DNA from: Flaviaestuariibacter flavus
Lineage (GTDB): Bacteria > Bacteroidota > Bacteroidia > Chitinophagales > Chitinophagaceae
Assembly (NCBI RefSeq): GCF_004337505.1
Contig: NZ_SJZI01000050.1
Span: 124,001-188,000 of the forward strand
Length of the DNA stretch: 64,000 nucleotides
Direction of reading: 5' to 3'
Shown: positions 32,042 through 39,506 of the stretch, in pieces
Layout of the letters: the number at the start of each line of letters is the position of its first letter
Numbering within the stretch: position 1 is the stretch's first letter
Program-made: the position numbers and the translations under genes
The notes under the pieces: generated by a model
What the model saw: the letters and a program-made list of their open reading frames with translations, nothing else
Databases searched by the model: none
Told to the model about the DNA's origin: nothing

Positions 32042-33193
32042 ATGTTAGCAATGAATTTCCGCGGCCCCTTCCGTGTGCGGGCCGATCGCAGCAAGCCGAT
32101 GCCGCGTATCGAGCATCCGCAGGACGCCATCGTTCGCGTTACCCGCTCCTGCATCTGCGGCTCCGACCTGCACTTATATCATGGCCTTGTGCCCGACACG
32201 CGTGTCGGGATGACCTTCGGACACGAGTTCACCGGCGTAGTGGAGGAGGTGGGCCCCGAGGTCACCAATATTAAAGTGGGCGACCAGGTGCTGGTGCCCT
32301 TCAACATCGCCTGCGGCTCCTGTCCCTTCTGCAAGCAGGAGCTGTTCGGCAACTGTCATGAGTCCAACTCGGAGGCAACCGCGGTGGGTGGCATCTTCGG
32401 CTATTCGCATACGGCAGGCGGCTTCGACGGCGGGCAGGCCGAATACGTCCGCGTGCCGTATGCCAATGTCGGGCCCACGATCATCCCGGAAGGCATGGAT
32501 CTCGACGACGCCGTGCTGCTGACCGACGTGGTGCCTACCGGCTACCAGGCAGCCGAGATGGCCGGCATCAAGCCCGGCGACACGGTGGTGGTGTTCGGCG
32601 CCGGACCCATCGGTATCATGGCTGCGCGTTGCGCCTGGCTCTTCGGCGCGGGCCGCGTGATCGTGATCGACCACATCGAGTACCGCCTCGACTTTGTGCG
32701 TCGCTATGCCTTCTGTGAAGCTTATAATTTCGAGTCGCTCGGCGACCCGGTGCTCTTCCTGAAAAAGACGACCGATTATTTCGGTGCCGACGTGTGCATC
32801 GATGCCGTCGGCTGCGAGGCCGCCGGTAGTACGCTGCAAACGCTCACCGGCCGCAAGGGCCTCCTGCAGGCCGGCTCCGCCACCGCGCTGCAGTGGGCAA
32901 TCAACTCCGTGAAAAAGGGCGGTATCATTTCCATCGTGGGTGTGTACGGCCCCACCTTCAACATGGTGCCGATCGGAAACGTGGTGAACAAAGGCCTCAC
33001 GATCCGCGCCAACCAGGCCTCGGTGAAGCGCCTGCTGCCACGCCTGATCGATCACGTGATGTCGGGACGGCTCAACCCGAAGGAGATCATCAGCCACCGC
33101 ATTCCGCTCGAGGAAGTTTCGGATGCCTATAACATCTTCTCGGCCAAGCGCGACAATTGCATCAAGCCGATCCTGATTCCTTCGGCGGCATAG
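32042..33193 (+). CDS. Zinc-dependent alcohol dehydrogenase, formaldehyde dehydrogenase-like
   Basis: The protein is 383 residues from the ATG at 32042 (an ATG at 32051 is also possible). It is a medium-chain dehydrogenase: catalytic zinc site SCICGSDLH and GHEFTGVV, structural zinc loop CGSCPFCKQELFGNC, and NAD-binding VVVFGAGPIGIMAARCAWLF. The long insert and the FGYSHTAGGFDGGQAEYVRV segment resemble the glutathione-independent formaldehyde dehydrogenase-like group. The actual substrate is uncertain. It is divergent from the ZIP gene. Confidence 0.88.
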   Translation: MLAMNFRGPFRVRADRSKPMPRIEHPQDAIVRVTRSCICGSDLHLYHGLVPDTRVGMTFGHEFTGVVEEVGPEVTNIKVGDQVLVPFNIACGSCPFCKQELFGNCHESNSEATAVGGIFGYSHTAGGFDGGQAEYVRVPYANVGPTIIPEGMDLDDAVLLTDVVPTGYQAAEMAGIKPGDTVVVFGAGPIGIMAARCAWLFGAGRVIVIDHIEYRLDFVRRYAFCEAYNFESLGDPVLFLKKTTDYFGADVCIDAVGCEAAGSTLQTLTGRKGLLQAGSATALQWAINSVKKGGIISIVGVYGPTFNMVPIGNVVNKGLTIRANQASVKRLLPRLIDHVMSGRLNPKEIISHRIPLEEVSDAYNIFSAKRDNCIKPILIPSAA

Positions 33194-33309
33194 GGAATGG
33201 TCACTGGTGAATAGTGAATGACGCAATTGAAAGGACATTTTAGAACAGCGAAAAGTGCGGCGTACGAATTGACCAGTTAACCAATTAACAAATCAACCAA
33301 TCAACAGTC

Positions 33310-33843
33310 ATGGAACACCTACACAACAGAACGACGGAGGATATGGAAAGCCTGCGGGAAAAGTTCAGGCATATACCGGGATGGGGGATGGATACAGACC
33401 CGGACGATCATCCCAATTATCCCATGAAGCATTATACCGGCGATGATCACCAGCGATCCAACTACGAGCGGCCCACGATGCAGCCGGTGACCGTAGAAGT
33501 ACTGAAGTCGAACGAGCGGCCGACACTCTCGGCGGTCTATGGCTCGTCCACACCGCCGTCGGGGCTCAGCGGCGCTATCCGGCGATATGCCTTCAAATAC
33601 AGCGAAGGCTCCTTCGGGCATTGGCTCCCGCTCATCCTTGCCGATCGCGTCAACGTGATCGAGGGCTATATTGATGATTTCAGCAAGGGGCATGTGCCGA
33701 ACATCTTCGCCGAGCATGGCTGGAAGTCGGAATGGAAGCATGCGCCCGTACAACTCGTGCGCAAGGTGGCGACGACCGTGGCGGTGGTCGCGGCAGTTGC
33801 CTGGTTGTTCTCGGGCAGCAGGAAAAAGAAAAGTCTCATCTGA
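33310..33843 (+). CDS. Hypothetical C-tail-anchored protein
   Basis: The protein is 177 residues with no recognised domain. The N-terminal 80 residues are polar, with HIPGWGMDTDPDDHPNYPMK. A better-structured region follows (RYAFKYSEGSFGHWLPLILA, DRVNVIEGYIDDFSKG). One C-terminal transmembrane helix (VATTVAVVAAVAWLFSG) is followed by a basic tail (SRKKKSLI). It may be a cytoplasmic protein anchored at its C terminus. It is monocistronic, ending at a bidirectional terminator. Function unknown. Confidence 0.8.
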   Translation: MEHLHNRTTEDMESLREKFRHIPGWGMDTDPDDHPNYPMKHYTGDDHQRSNYERPTMQPVTVEVLKSNERPTLSAVYGSSTPPSGLSGAIRRYAFKYSEGSFGHWLPLILADRVNVIEGYIDDFSKGHVPNIFAEHGWKSEWKHAPVQLVRKVATTVAVVAAVAWLFSGSRKKKSLI

Positions 33844-33845
33844 GC

Positions 33846-33885
33846 AAAAAGAAAGGACGCCGGCGGCGTCCTTTCTTTTTATTTC
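33846..33885. terminator. Bidirectional terminator between two hypothetical genes
   Basis: AAAAAGAAAGGACGCC G GCGGCGTCCTTTCTTTTT, a long stem with A and T runs. It lies partly over the 3' end of the minus-strand lipoprotein gene. Confidence 0.9.
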
Positions 33886-34493
33886 TTATTCACCGAATCG
33901 CGCAATTGCCGCATCAGCATTTCCTGGTCGGCCACATAGTGTTGCATCGGCGCCATTGGCGGCTCATCTGTCCTTTGGAAGCGTTCCATCATGCTCAGGG
34001 TCACAAGTACCTTCAGCGCGCGGTGCAGGTCGCCGATCGACGCGTTATTCCGGTCGATGCTGCCCAGCCAGGCTTCCAGCTGCGCTTTTTTGCTGTCAAA
34101 GCCTTTGAGGCTTTCTTCCAGCCGCCGGCTGATCTGAAGGCGTAGCTGGCTGTCCCTGATCGGCGAAGCGTACCCCGCAGCCTCGTCATAATATTGCTTG
34201 TTGATGGCAATAAACTCAGTGGTCGCGCGGGTGGAGTCGCCGCGTCTTTGGTAGAGGTCCTGTAGTTCCTGCTCCAGCTTTTTTAACCCGCTCTCGGCTT
34301 CCACCTGCTCGTTATAAAGCCGTTCGATAAGTTGCTCTTCGCGTCCCTTGGAATAAAGCCGGCTGTTGGAAGCGGGTTCCTTGATTGCCTTGGAAGCGCT
34401 CCCGCTGCTGGCCACCACCGGCGCTTGCCGCTCCTGGCAGGAAGCCATTGTTGCCAGGAATAAAGCTGAAAGTAGGGGCAGACGCATATGCAT
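33879..34493 (-). CDS. Hypothetical lipoprotein with coiled-coil
   Basis: The protein is 204 residues. The signal MHMRLPLLSALFLATMASC gives Cys19 as lipidation site; an alternative ATG two codons later is equally plausible. Residues about 50-100 are rich in Glu, Leu and Gln (EQLIERLYNEQVEAESGLKK, LEQELQDLYQRRGD) and probably form a coiled coil. No family recognised. It is the last gene of a minus-strand cluster starting with the acetyltransferase, with a 5-nt gap to the M50-like gene. Confidence 0.75.
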   Translation of the reverse strand: MHMRLPLLSALFLATMASCQERQAPVVASSGSASKAIKEPASNSRLYSKGREEQLIERLYNEQVEAESGLKKLEQELQDLYQRRGDSTRATTEFIAINKQYYDEAAGYASPIRDSQLRLQISRRLEESLKGFDSKKAQLEAWLGSIDRNNASIGDLHRALKVLVTLSMMERFQRTDEPPMAPMQHYVADQEMLMRQLRDSVNKK

Positions 34494-34498
34494 GGAGT

Positions 34499-35029
34499 TT
34501 AACTGAAAAGGTTGACCAGCAGCAAGGGTAAGCCGATGGCGACACCGGCCCCATAAAGCAGATCGAGCCAGAAAAAAGACCCAAGGGCGCCCAGGTAGAT
34601 GAGGCCGACAACGGGATAGCCGACGATCTTCAGCAGGATCGGGGTGTCTTCTTCGCGGAGCCTGCTCCAGATTGCCGACGCGTCGCCGGTGCTTGGAAAG
34701 GCGTGCATGGCGATGGATACGCCCAGGTAAATCAGCACATAGTCGACGGGCGACGCATTGTCGAACTTAAAAAACGGGAGTGCGGCAGGCAGTGCGATCA
34801 GTGCGCCGAGCAGCGTGTTGAGGAAAAAGGGGCCGATGCTGATCATGAGCGACTGCATGCGGCTTTCCGGTACTTCGTGCAACACGTAGCCCGCCGGGTT
34901 TTGTGCCTGGAAGTAAACGACTTTAAATACCGGCACCTTGTAAAGCCTGCAAAAGAGCTGGTGGGCCAGCTCGTGCACGATGACGCCGGGAAAGGTGAGG
35001 ATGGTGATGAGAATTCCGGGGATGAACAT
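34499..35029 (-). CDS. M50-type membrane metalloprotease-like protein
   Basis: The protein is 176 residues from the ATG at 35029. A frame extending to 35212 would overlap the next gene deeply and is not used. PGVIVHELAHQLFCRLYKVP supplies the HExxH zinc motif inside a hydrophobic context, and three or four membrane segments follow. SVAIA-like SIAMHAFPSTGDASAIW may give the third ligand region (Asp). It resembles small M50B/DUF3267-like intramembrane peptidases. The target is unknown. It starts 10 nt after the TPR gene, so the two are co-transcribed. Confidence 0.75.
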   Translation of the reverse strand: MFIPGILITILTFPGVIVHELAHQLFCRLYKVPVFKVVYFQAQNPAGYVLHEVPESRMQSLMISIGPFFLNTLLGALIALPAALPFFKFDNASPVDYVLIYLGVSIAMHAFPSTGDASAIWSRLREEDTPILLKIVGYPVVGLIYLGALGSFFWLDLLYGAGVAIGLPLLLVNLFS

Positions 35030-35039
35030 GGGTGCGGTA

Positions 35040-36095
35040 TTAGTTTCTGAAAGTTTCTTTACCTGATACGATTTCTGATACGTGGCTGAATTGCGGCTGC
35101 AGGGTGCTGTCGGTGGCAGCGCGGCGCATGAGCGCATCGCGATTGCGGAAGTCGCCCCGGAAATGATGCACCAGCGCCAGCGTAGCAAGGCAGTAGGGGT
35201 CGCGGGCATCATAGCGCAGTCCTTCCTGAACGAGTTGAAAAGCAGCGTTATCCTTTTTCTGCTTCAGCAACACGCGCGCCTTGGAGCCATAGGATGCAGG
35301 CAGTTCGCGGTTCAGCGCCAGAAGCCGGTCTGCATAATAAAATGCGGAGTCAAACTGTAGCTGCTCGCGTTTGGCGGTGACGAGGAGCTGCAGGCCGCGG
35401 GAATAGTCGGGGTCCATACCCAGTACCCCGTGCAGAAGGCGCTCGGCGAGCGGGTATTCTTTCCGGTTGACGGCCGAAGCGGCGCGTGCGAAGTCGGCGA
35501 AAAGCTCCTGTGGATGATTGGCCAGGTAGGTGGCCCAGGAGGCTTCGGGAATCTCGTCGGGGGCTTCGGTTCGTTGCGCGAAGAAGGCCTGCAGCGAATC
35601 GGAGGGGATGCCATCGTTCAGGCGGGAAACGATAGTTGTCGCCTCGGTAAGAAGTTCCTCGTCTTTGATCTCTTTGCCCTCGAGGCGCTGGCTGCACTTA
35701 TAGGCGGTTTGTAGATCTTCGTTGTGATAGGCAGCGATGAGGAGCCGCAGGGAGGCCTCCTGGTAATGGGGCTGCATCCGCACGGCGACTTCGAGCTCGT
35801 GCTGCGCGGTAACAAAGCGGTGTTCGGCCATGGCGTGCTCGCCGCGTTTCTGATGGATGGCGGCAGCCAGCCCGGAAGGAAGGCGGAAAAGCCCGAACAC
35901 GAGCAAAAGCAGCACGGCGCCGCCAAAAAGCCAGATCCAGCGGGGTATCGGGTAGCGGATAAAATGGTTCCGGCAGTCGGCACACAACGGGGTGCGGCCC
36001 GTGATCGCGGTAAGCGGGGTTTCGCAGCCGGCGCATACCGGTGCCTGCGTGCTTTCAGTGACGTCGTTGGGGGGCGTCGGGTTGTTCGTATCCAT
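35040..36095 (-). CDS. Membrane protein with zinc ribbon and TPR-like repeats
   Basis: The protein is 351 residues. A zinc-ribbon-like N terminus (VCAGCETPLTAI, PLCADCRNHF) precedes one membrane helix at about 54-73 (WLFGGAVLLLLVFGLF). A long helical region of TPR-like repeats follows (AEHRFVTAQHELEVAVRMQP, EYPLAERLLHGVLGMDPDYS, AAFQLVQEGLRYDARDPYCL). Cytoplasmic Cys sites and extracytoplasmic repeats would be consistent with a scaffold. Its adjacency to the M50-like gene suggests a partnership, but neither function is known. Confidence 0.75.
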   Translation of the reverse strand: MDTNNPTPPNDVTESTQAPVCAGCETPLTAITGRTPLCADCRNHFIRYPIPRWIWLFGGAVLLLLVFGLFRLPSGLAAAIHQKRGEHAMAEHRFVTAQHELEVAVRMQPHYQEASLRLLIAAYHNEDLQTAYKCSQRLEGKEIKDEELLTEATTIVSRLNDGIPSDSLQAFFAQRTEAPDEIPEASWATYLANHPQELFADFARAASAVNRKEYPLAERLLHGVLGMDPDYSRGLQLLVTAKREQLQFDSAFYYADRLLALNRELPASYGSKARVLLKQKKDNAAFQLVQEGLRYDARDPYCLATLALVHHFRGDFRNRDALMRRAATDSTLQPQFSHVSEIVSGKETFRN

Positions 36096-36140
36096 AATGC
36101 AGTTGCGTTTGGGACACGAAAGGTACTGATTTCTGCCCGC

Positions 36141-36626
36141 TTATGGATGACCTTCCCATTCCATATGCAGCAGGGGATAGGGTTTGCCCATGCCGTCCCT
36201 TTCCGAGCGGCCGGCGATGCGGAACCCGGCATGGAGGTAAAAGGTCTTCGCCTGGCCGTTCTGCTCGTTCACATCCACCTGGCGCAATCCCAGCCCGTGC
36301 ACCGCAAAGCGCAGCAGCGCCGAGCCGATACCCCGGCCGCGCTGGTCGGGGCGGATGAAGAGCATCTCGATCTTGCCGCCGGCGGTGCCAAGGAATCCGC
36401 TGATGGCGCCCGTGGCGTCGCGGGTACAATAAAGATCGAGGAGCTCCAGGTAGCGGGGGATGAGGGCGCGGAAGCGAACGATGTCTTCTTCGCGCAAAAA
36501 GAAGTGGGTGGCCCGCACGGAGCGCTCCCAGAGTTCGAGCATTTCTTCAAAATCGGTGCTTCCGGGACGCCCGATGAGGGCCCCGGCTTCGGTAGTGGCC
36601 TGGGTCATATCTGCTGCATTGTTCAT
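36141..36626 (-). CDS. GNAT family N-acetyltransferase
   Basis: The protein is 161 residues from the ATG at 36626. The GNAT fold is shown by the acetyl-CoA loop FIRPDQRGRGIGSALLRFAV (R/QxxGxG/A), the following VDVNEQNGQAKTFYLHAGF and GRSERDGMGKPYPLLHM. Such enzymes acetylate small molecules or protein N termini. The substrate is unknown. It is divergent from era. Confidence 0.9.
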   Translation of the reverse strand: MNNAADMTQATTEAGALIGRPGSTDFEEMLELWERSVRATHFFLREEDIVRFRALIPRYLELLDLYCTRDATGAISGFLGTAGGKIEMLFIRPDQRGRGIGSALLRFAVHGLGLRQVDVNEQNGQAKTFYLHAGFRIAGRSERDGMGKPYPLLHMEWEGHP

Positions 36627-36843
36627 TTGGGTAGGATTGGGGTTTGTTTGGCGGGATAAAGGTCGCACCGGGGCTGGGCGCAGAAAGCCAAAGCGGTGCG
36701 AACTGCGGGAATGGAGCCCCGAACTGTCCGTGCAATCGTTCCCGGGCGCGCCGGGGGCAGCCTTCCGGCCGGCGGAAGCAGCGGCACAACGCCGAAAAGG
36801 GCTTCCCGACCCTATTCATAGGCCCAGTCTGGCGCTTCAAGCC

Positions 36844-36851
36844 TACCTTTG
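36844..36851 (+). promoter_or_regulatory. -7 promoter element for era, likely leaderless
   Basis: TACCTTTG followed by CGGCG and then the ATG. The gap of 5 nt is the same as at pheS and mqnE. Confidence 0.6.
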
Positions 36852-36856
36852 CGGCG

Positions 36857-37726
36857 ATGAAGGCTGGATTTGTCAACATATTCGGAAAGCCCAACGCCGG
36901 CAAGAGCACCCTGCTCAACGCGCTGGTGGGGGAGAAGCTGGCCATCGTGTCGCCCAAGGTGCAGACCACCCGGCACCGCATCAAGGGCATCCTTACTACT
37001 GATGACTACCAGATCATCCTGTCCGACACCCCCGGTATTATCAGCGAAACGCGCTACAAGCTGCACGACCGGATGATGGGCGCCGTGAAAAGCGCCCTCG
37101 AAGATGCCGACGTGGGCGTGCTGCTGGTAGATGTGCAGGATAACCTCGAGGAGAACGACGCGCTTTTTTCGGCGCTGAAGCTCCGCGTGCCCTGTGTGCT
37201 GGTGCTCAATAAGGTGGACAAAGCCAAAAAGGAAACCCTCGAAGCAGCCCTGGAGTTTTTCAAAGACAAGCCCTATGCGAAGCGTATCGTCACCCTGTCG
37301 GCCCTGACCCAGAACGGCGTGCCGGCGCTCCTGGAGGCCGTGGCCGCGTTGCTGCCCGAAGGCGAGCCCTTCTTTGCCGAAGACGAGCTGACGGACCTTC
37401 CTGAAAAGTTTTTCGTGGCCGAGCTGGTGCGGGAAAAGATCTTCCAGTACCTCCAGGACGAAATTCCTTATGAAGCCACCGTGGTGGTGCAGGAGTTCAA
37501 GCACAAGAGCTCGCTCATCAAGATCGGCGCCATCATCGTGGTGCAGCGCGAATCGCAGAAGGCCATCATCCTTGGCGAAGGCGGCAAGATGATCAAGCGC
37601 ATCGGCTCCGAAGCCCGCACCGAGATCGAGAAGTTTCTCCAATCGAAGGTATTCCTGGAGCTCTTCGTAAAAGTGCGGCCCAAGTGGCGCGAGAATGATT
37701 TATTGTTAAGAGAATACGGTTATTAA
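36857..37726 (+). CDS. era: GTPase Era
   Basis: The protein is 289 residues from the ATG at 36857. The G domain has G1 GKPNAGKST, G2 QTTRHRIKGI, G3 DTPG and G4 NKVD. The C-terminal KH domain binds 16S rRNA 3' end (IGAIIVVQRESQKAIILGEG, KMIKRIGSEARTEIEKFL). Era acts in small-subunit maturation. The Der GTPase gene follows 78 nt later, after a family A repeat, so two ribosome-assembly GTPases lie together. Confidence 0.97.
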   Translation: MKAGFVNIFGKPNAGKSTLLNALVGEKLAIVSPKVQTTRHRIKGILTTDDYQIILSDTPGIISETRYKLHDRMMGAVKSALEDADVGVLLVDVQDNLEENDALFSALKLRVPCVLVLNKVDKAKKETLEAALEFFKDKPYAKRIVTLSALTQNGVPALLEAVAALLPEGEPFFAEDELTDLPEKFFVAELVREKIFQYLQDEIPYEATVVVQEFKHKSSLIKIGAIIVVQRESQKAIILGEGGKMIKRIGSEARTEIEKFLQSKVFLELFVKVRPKWRENDLLLREYGY

Positions 37727-37732
37727 AATTTA

Positions 37733-37799
37733 TAGATCGCCGATCTCCGATGTCTGATTTACTTCAAATCGGACATCAGACATCAGACATCAGACATTT
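37733..37799. repeat. Word-type inverted repeat, family A copy 3
   Basis: GATCGCCGATCTCCGATGTC plus TGATTT faces AAATCGGACATC and three CAGACATC-type units. It fills the era-der gap. Confidence 0.7.
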
Positions 37800-37803
37800 C
37801 TTT

Positions 37804-39114
37804 ATGGGTTTTACAGTAGCAATTGTTGGGCGTCCCAACGTCGGTAAGAGTACTTTTTTCAACCGCCTGCTGGAGCAGCGCAAAGCCATCGTGGAAGACA
37901 TTCCGGGCGTTACGCGCGACCGGCAATACGGCGTGGCCGACTGGAACGGCAAGTCCTTCAATGTGATCGATACGGGCGGATTTGTGGCCGGTAGCGACGA
38001 TGTGTTTGAGCGGGAGATCCGCAAGCAGGTAGGGATCGCCATGGATGAAGCCAATGCCATCCTGTTTGTGGTGGATGCCGCAACGGGCGTCACCGATCTC
38101 GACAGCGCCATGGCCGGGCTGCTGCGTCGCAGCAACAAGCCGGTATTTATGGTGGTGAACAAGGTCGACAACAATAAGCTGCTGCTTGAGGCAACGGAGT
38201 TTTACAGCCTCGGCTTCGACAAGCTGCACTTTATCTCTGCCATCAGTGGTTCGGGCTCCGGCGACCTGCTCGACGAGATCACGGCGCTGATCCCGGAAGA
38301 AACGGAAGAAGAAACGGAGGAAAACCGCGTGCCGAAGTTTGCCATCATCGGCCAGCCCAACGTGGGCAAATCGTCGCTCCTCAATGCGCTGGTGGGTGCC
38401 GAGCGCACCATCGTAAGCGATATTGCCGGCACCACGCGCGACACCATTCATACCCGCTATAACCTTTTCCAGAAAGACTTCGTGCTGATCGATACCGCCG
38501 GTATCCGCCGCAAGGCCAAGGTGCATGAAGACCTCGAGTTTTACTCGGTCATCCGTGCTATCAAGGCGGTAGACGAAGCCGACGTGTGCCTGATGCTGAT
38601 CGACGCCGAGAAAGGCATCACCGCACAGGACCTGAACATCTATAGCCTCGCCGCCCGCAAGGGTAAGGGGCTGGTGGTGCTCGTGAACAAGTGGGACCTG
38701 GTGGAAAAGCAAACCAACACCGCCCGCGACTACGAGAAGGTACTCAAGCAGCGCCTCGCCCCGTTCAACGATGTTCCCGTTATCTTCATCTCGGCAAAAG
38801 ACAAGGTCCGCATTTACCAGGCAATTGAAACGGCGCTCCAGGTGTATGAGAACCGCCAGCGCAAGGTTCCCACCTCGAAGCTCAATGAGGCGATGCTCAA
38901 GGCTGTGGAGAATTACAACGCACCGGTGATCCGCGGGCATAAGCTAAGTATCAAGTATATCACGCAGCTTCCGACCGTGGTGCCTTCATTTGCGTTCTTC
39001 TGCAACTTCCCCGAAGATGTGAAGACACCCTATAAGAATTACCTTGAAAACCAGCTGCGCGCCAACTTTGATTTCACAGGCGTGCCGGTACGGATTTTCT
39101 TCCGCAAGAAATAG
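37804..39114 (+). CDS. der: GTPase Der (EngA)
   Basis: The protein is 436 residues from the ATG at 37804. A frame extending into the repeat is not used. It has two tandem G domains, the first with GRPNVGKST, DTGG and NKVD, the second with GQPNVGKSS, DTAG and NKWD. A KH-like C-terminal domain ends NQLRANFDFTGVPVRIFFRK. Der helps mature the 50S subunit. It probably shares transcription with era. Confidence 0.97.
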   Translation: MGFTVAIVGRPNVGKSTFFNRLLEQRKAIVEDIPGVTRDRQYGVADWNGKSFNVIDTGGFVAGSDDVFEREIRKQVGIAMDEANAILFVVDAATGVTDLDSAMAGLLRRSNKPVFMVVNKVDNNKLLLEATEFYSLGFDKLHFISAISGSGSGDLLDEITALIPEETEEETEENRVPKFAIIGQPNVGKSSLLNALVGAERTIVSDIAGTTRDTIHTRYNLFQKDFVLIDTAGIRRKAKVHEDLEFYSVIRAIKAVDEADVCLMLIDAEKGITAQDLNIYSLAARKGKGLVVLVNKWDLVEKQTNTARDYEKVLKQRLAPFNDVPVIFISAKDKVRIYQAIETALQVYENRQRKVPTSKLNEAMLKAVENYNAPVIRGHKLSIKYITQLPTVVPSFAFFCNFPEDVKTPYKNYLENQLRANFDFTGVPVRIFFRKK

Positions 39115-39141
39115 CGAAGTTGAAAAATTGAAAGTTCATTA

Positions 39142-39172
39142 TTTGGAAAATTCAACTGAGCGGTTACCTTTG
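39142..39172 (+). promoter_or_regulatory. Promoter of the Thr-rich lipoprotein gene
   Basis: TTTG (39142-39145), 19 nt, TACCTTTG (39165-39172). Both boxes and the spacing match the Bacteroidota consensus. The leader is about 30 nt. Confidence 0.8.
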
Positions 39173-39206
39173 CGCCCAATTAGTTAACTAAAATCAACAA
39201 GCGAAC

Positions 39207-39437
39207 ATGAAAAAAGTATTCGGCGTTATCGCCATTGCTACCGCTCTCGTTGCCTGCAACAGCGGTTCTGAGACCAAAACTACTACGGACACCACCACGA
39301 CTGTTACTGCTGACACAACCGCTGTAACTGCTCCTGTTGTTGACACGACTTCGACTATGACCGTTGACACGGCTGCTAAGACCACTAAGGTTGACACGGC
39401 TAAGACTACAACGACCACTACTACCGAGAAGCACTAA
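39207..39437 (+). CDS. Small Thr-rich lipoprotein
   Basis: The protein is 76 residues. The lipoprotein signal MKKVFGVIAIATALVAC has Cys17 as lipidation site. The mature part is nearly all Thr, Ala, Val, Asp and Lys, with about 28 Thr of 76 residues (TKTTTDTTTTVTADTT, KTTTTTTTEKH). It has no hydrophobic core, so it is probably disordered or a linker-like surface peptide. It has a strong promoter and a very strong terminator, suggesting an abundant product. No family is recognised. Confidence 0.85.
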   Translation: MKKVFGVIAIATALVACNSGSETKTTTDTTTTVTADTTAVTAPVVDTTSTMTVDTAAKTTKVDTAKTTTTTTTEKH

Positions 39438-39452
39438 TTCTCTGTTGGTTGA

Positions 39453-39492
39453 AATAATAAAAGAGCCCTTGCAAAAGGGCTCTTTTATTATT
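39453..39492. terminator. Strong bidirectional terminator
   Basis: AATAATAAAAGAGCCCTT GCAA AAGGGCTCTTTTATTATT is a perfect 18-bp stem. It lies between the Thr-rich gene and the convergent DUF4954 gene. Confidence 0.94.
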
Positions 39493-39506
39493 ATGGGATT
39501 CCCGGA

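Noticed and set aside
34499..35212. Longer start for the M50-like gene
   Set aside because: It would overlap 170 nt of the TPR gene in another frame with no homology. The ATG at 35029 precedes the hydrophobic HELAH domain.
37750..37803. N-terminal extension of der
   Set aside because: The extra codons come from the family A repeat and do not match Der. The ATG at 37804 gives the canonical start.
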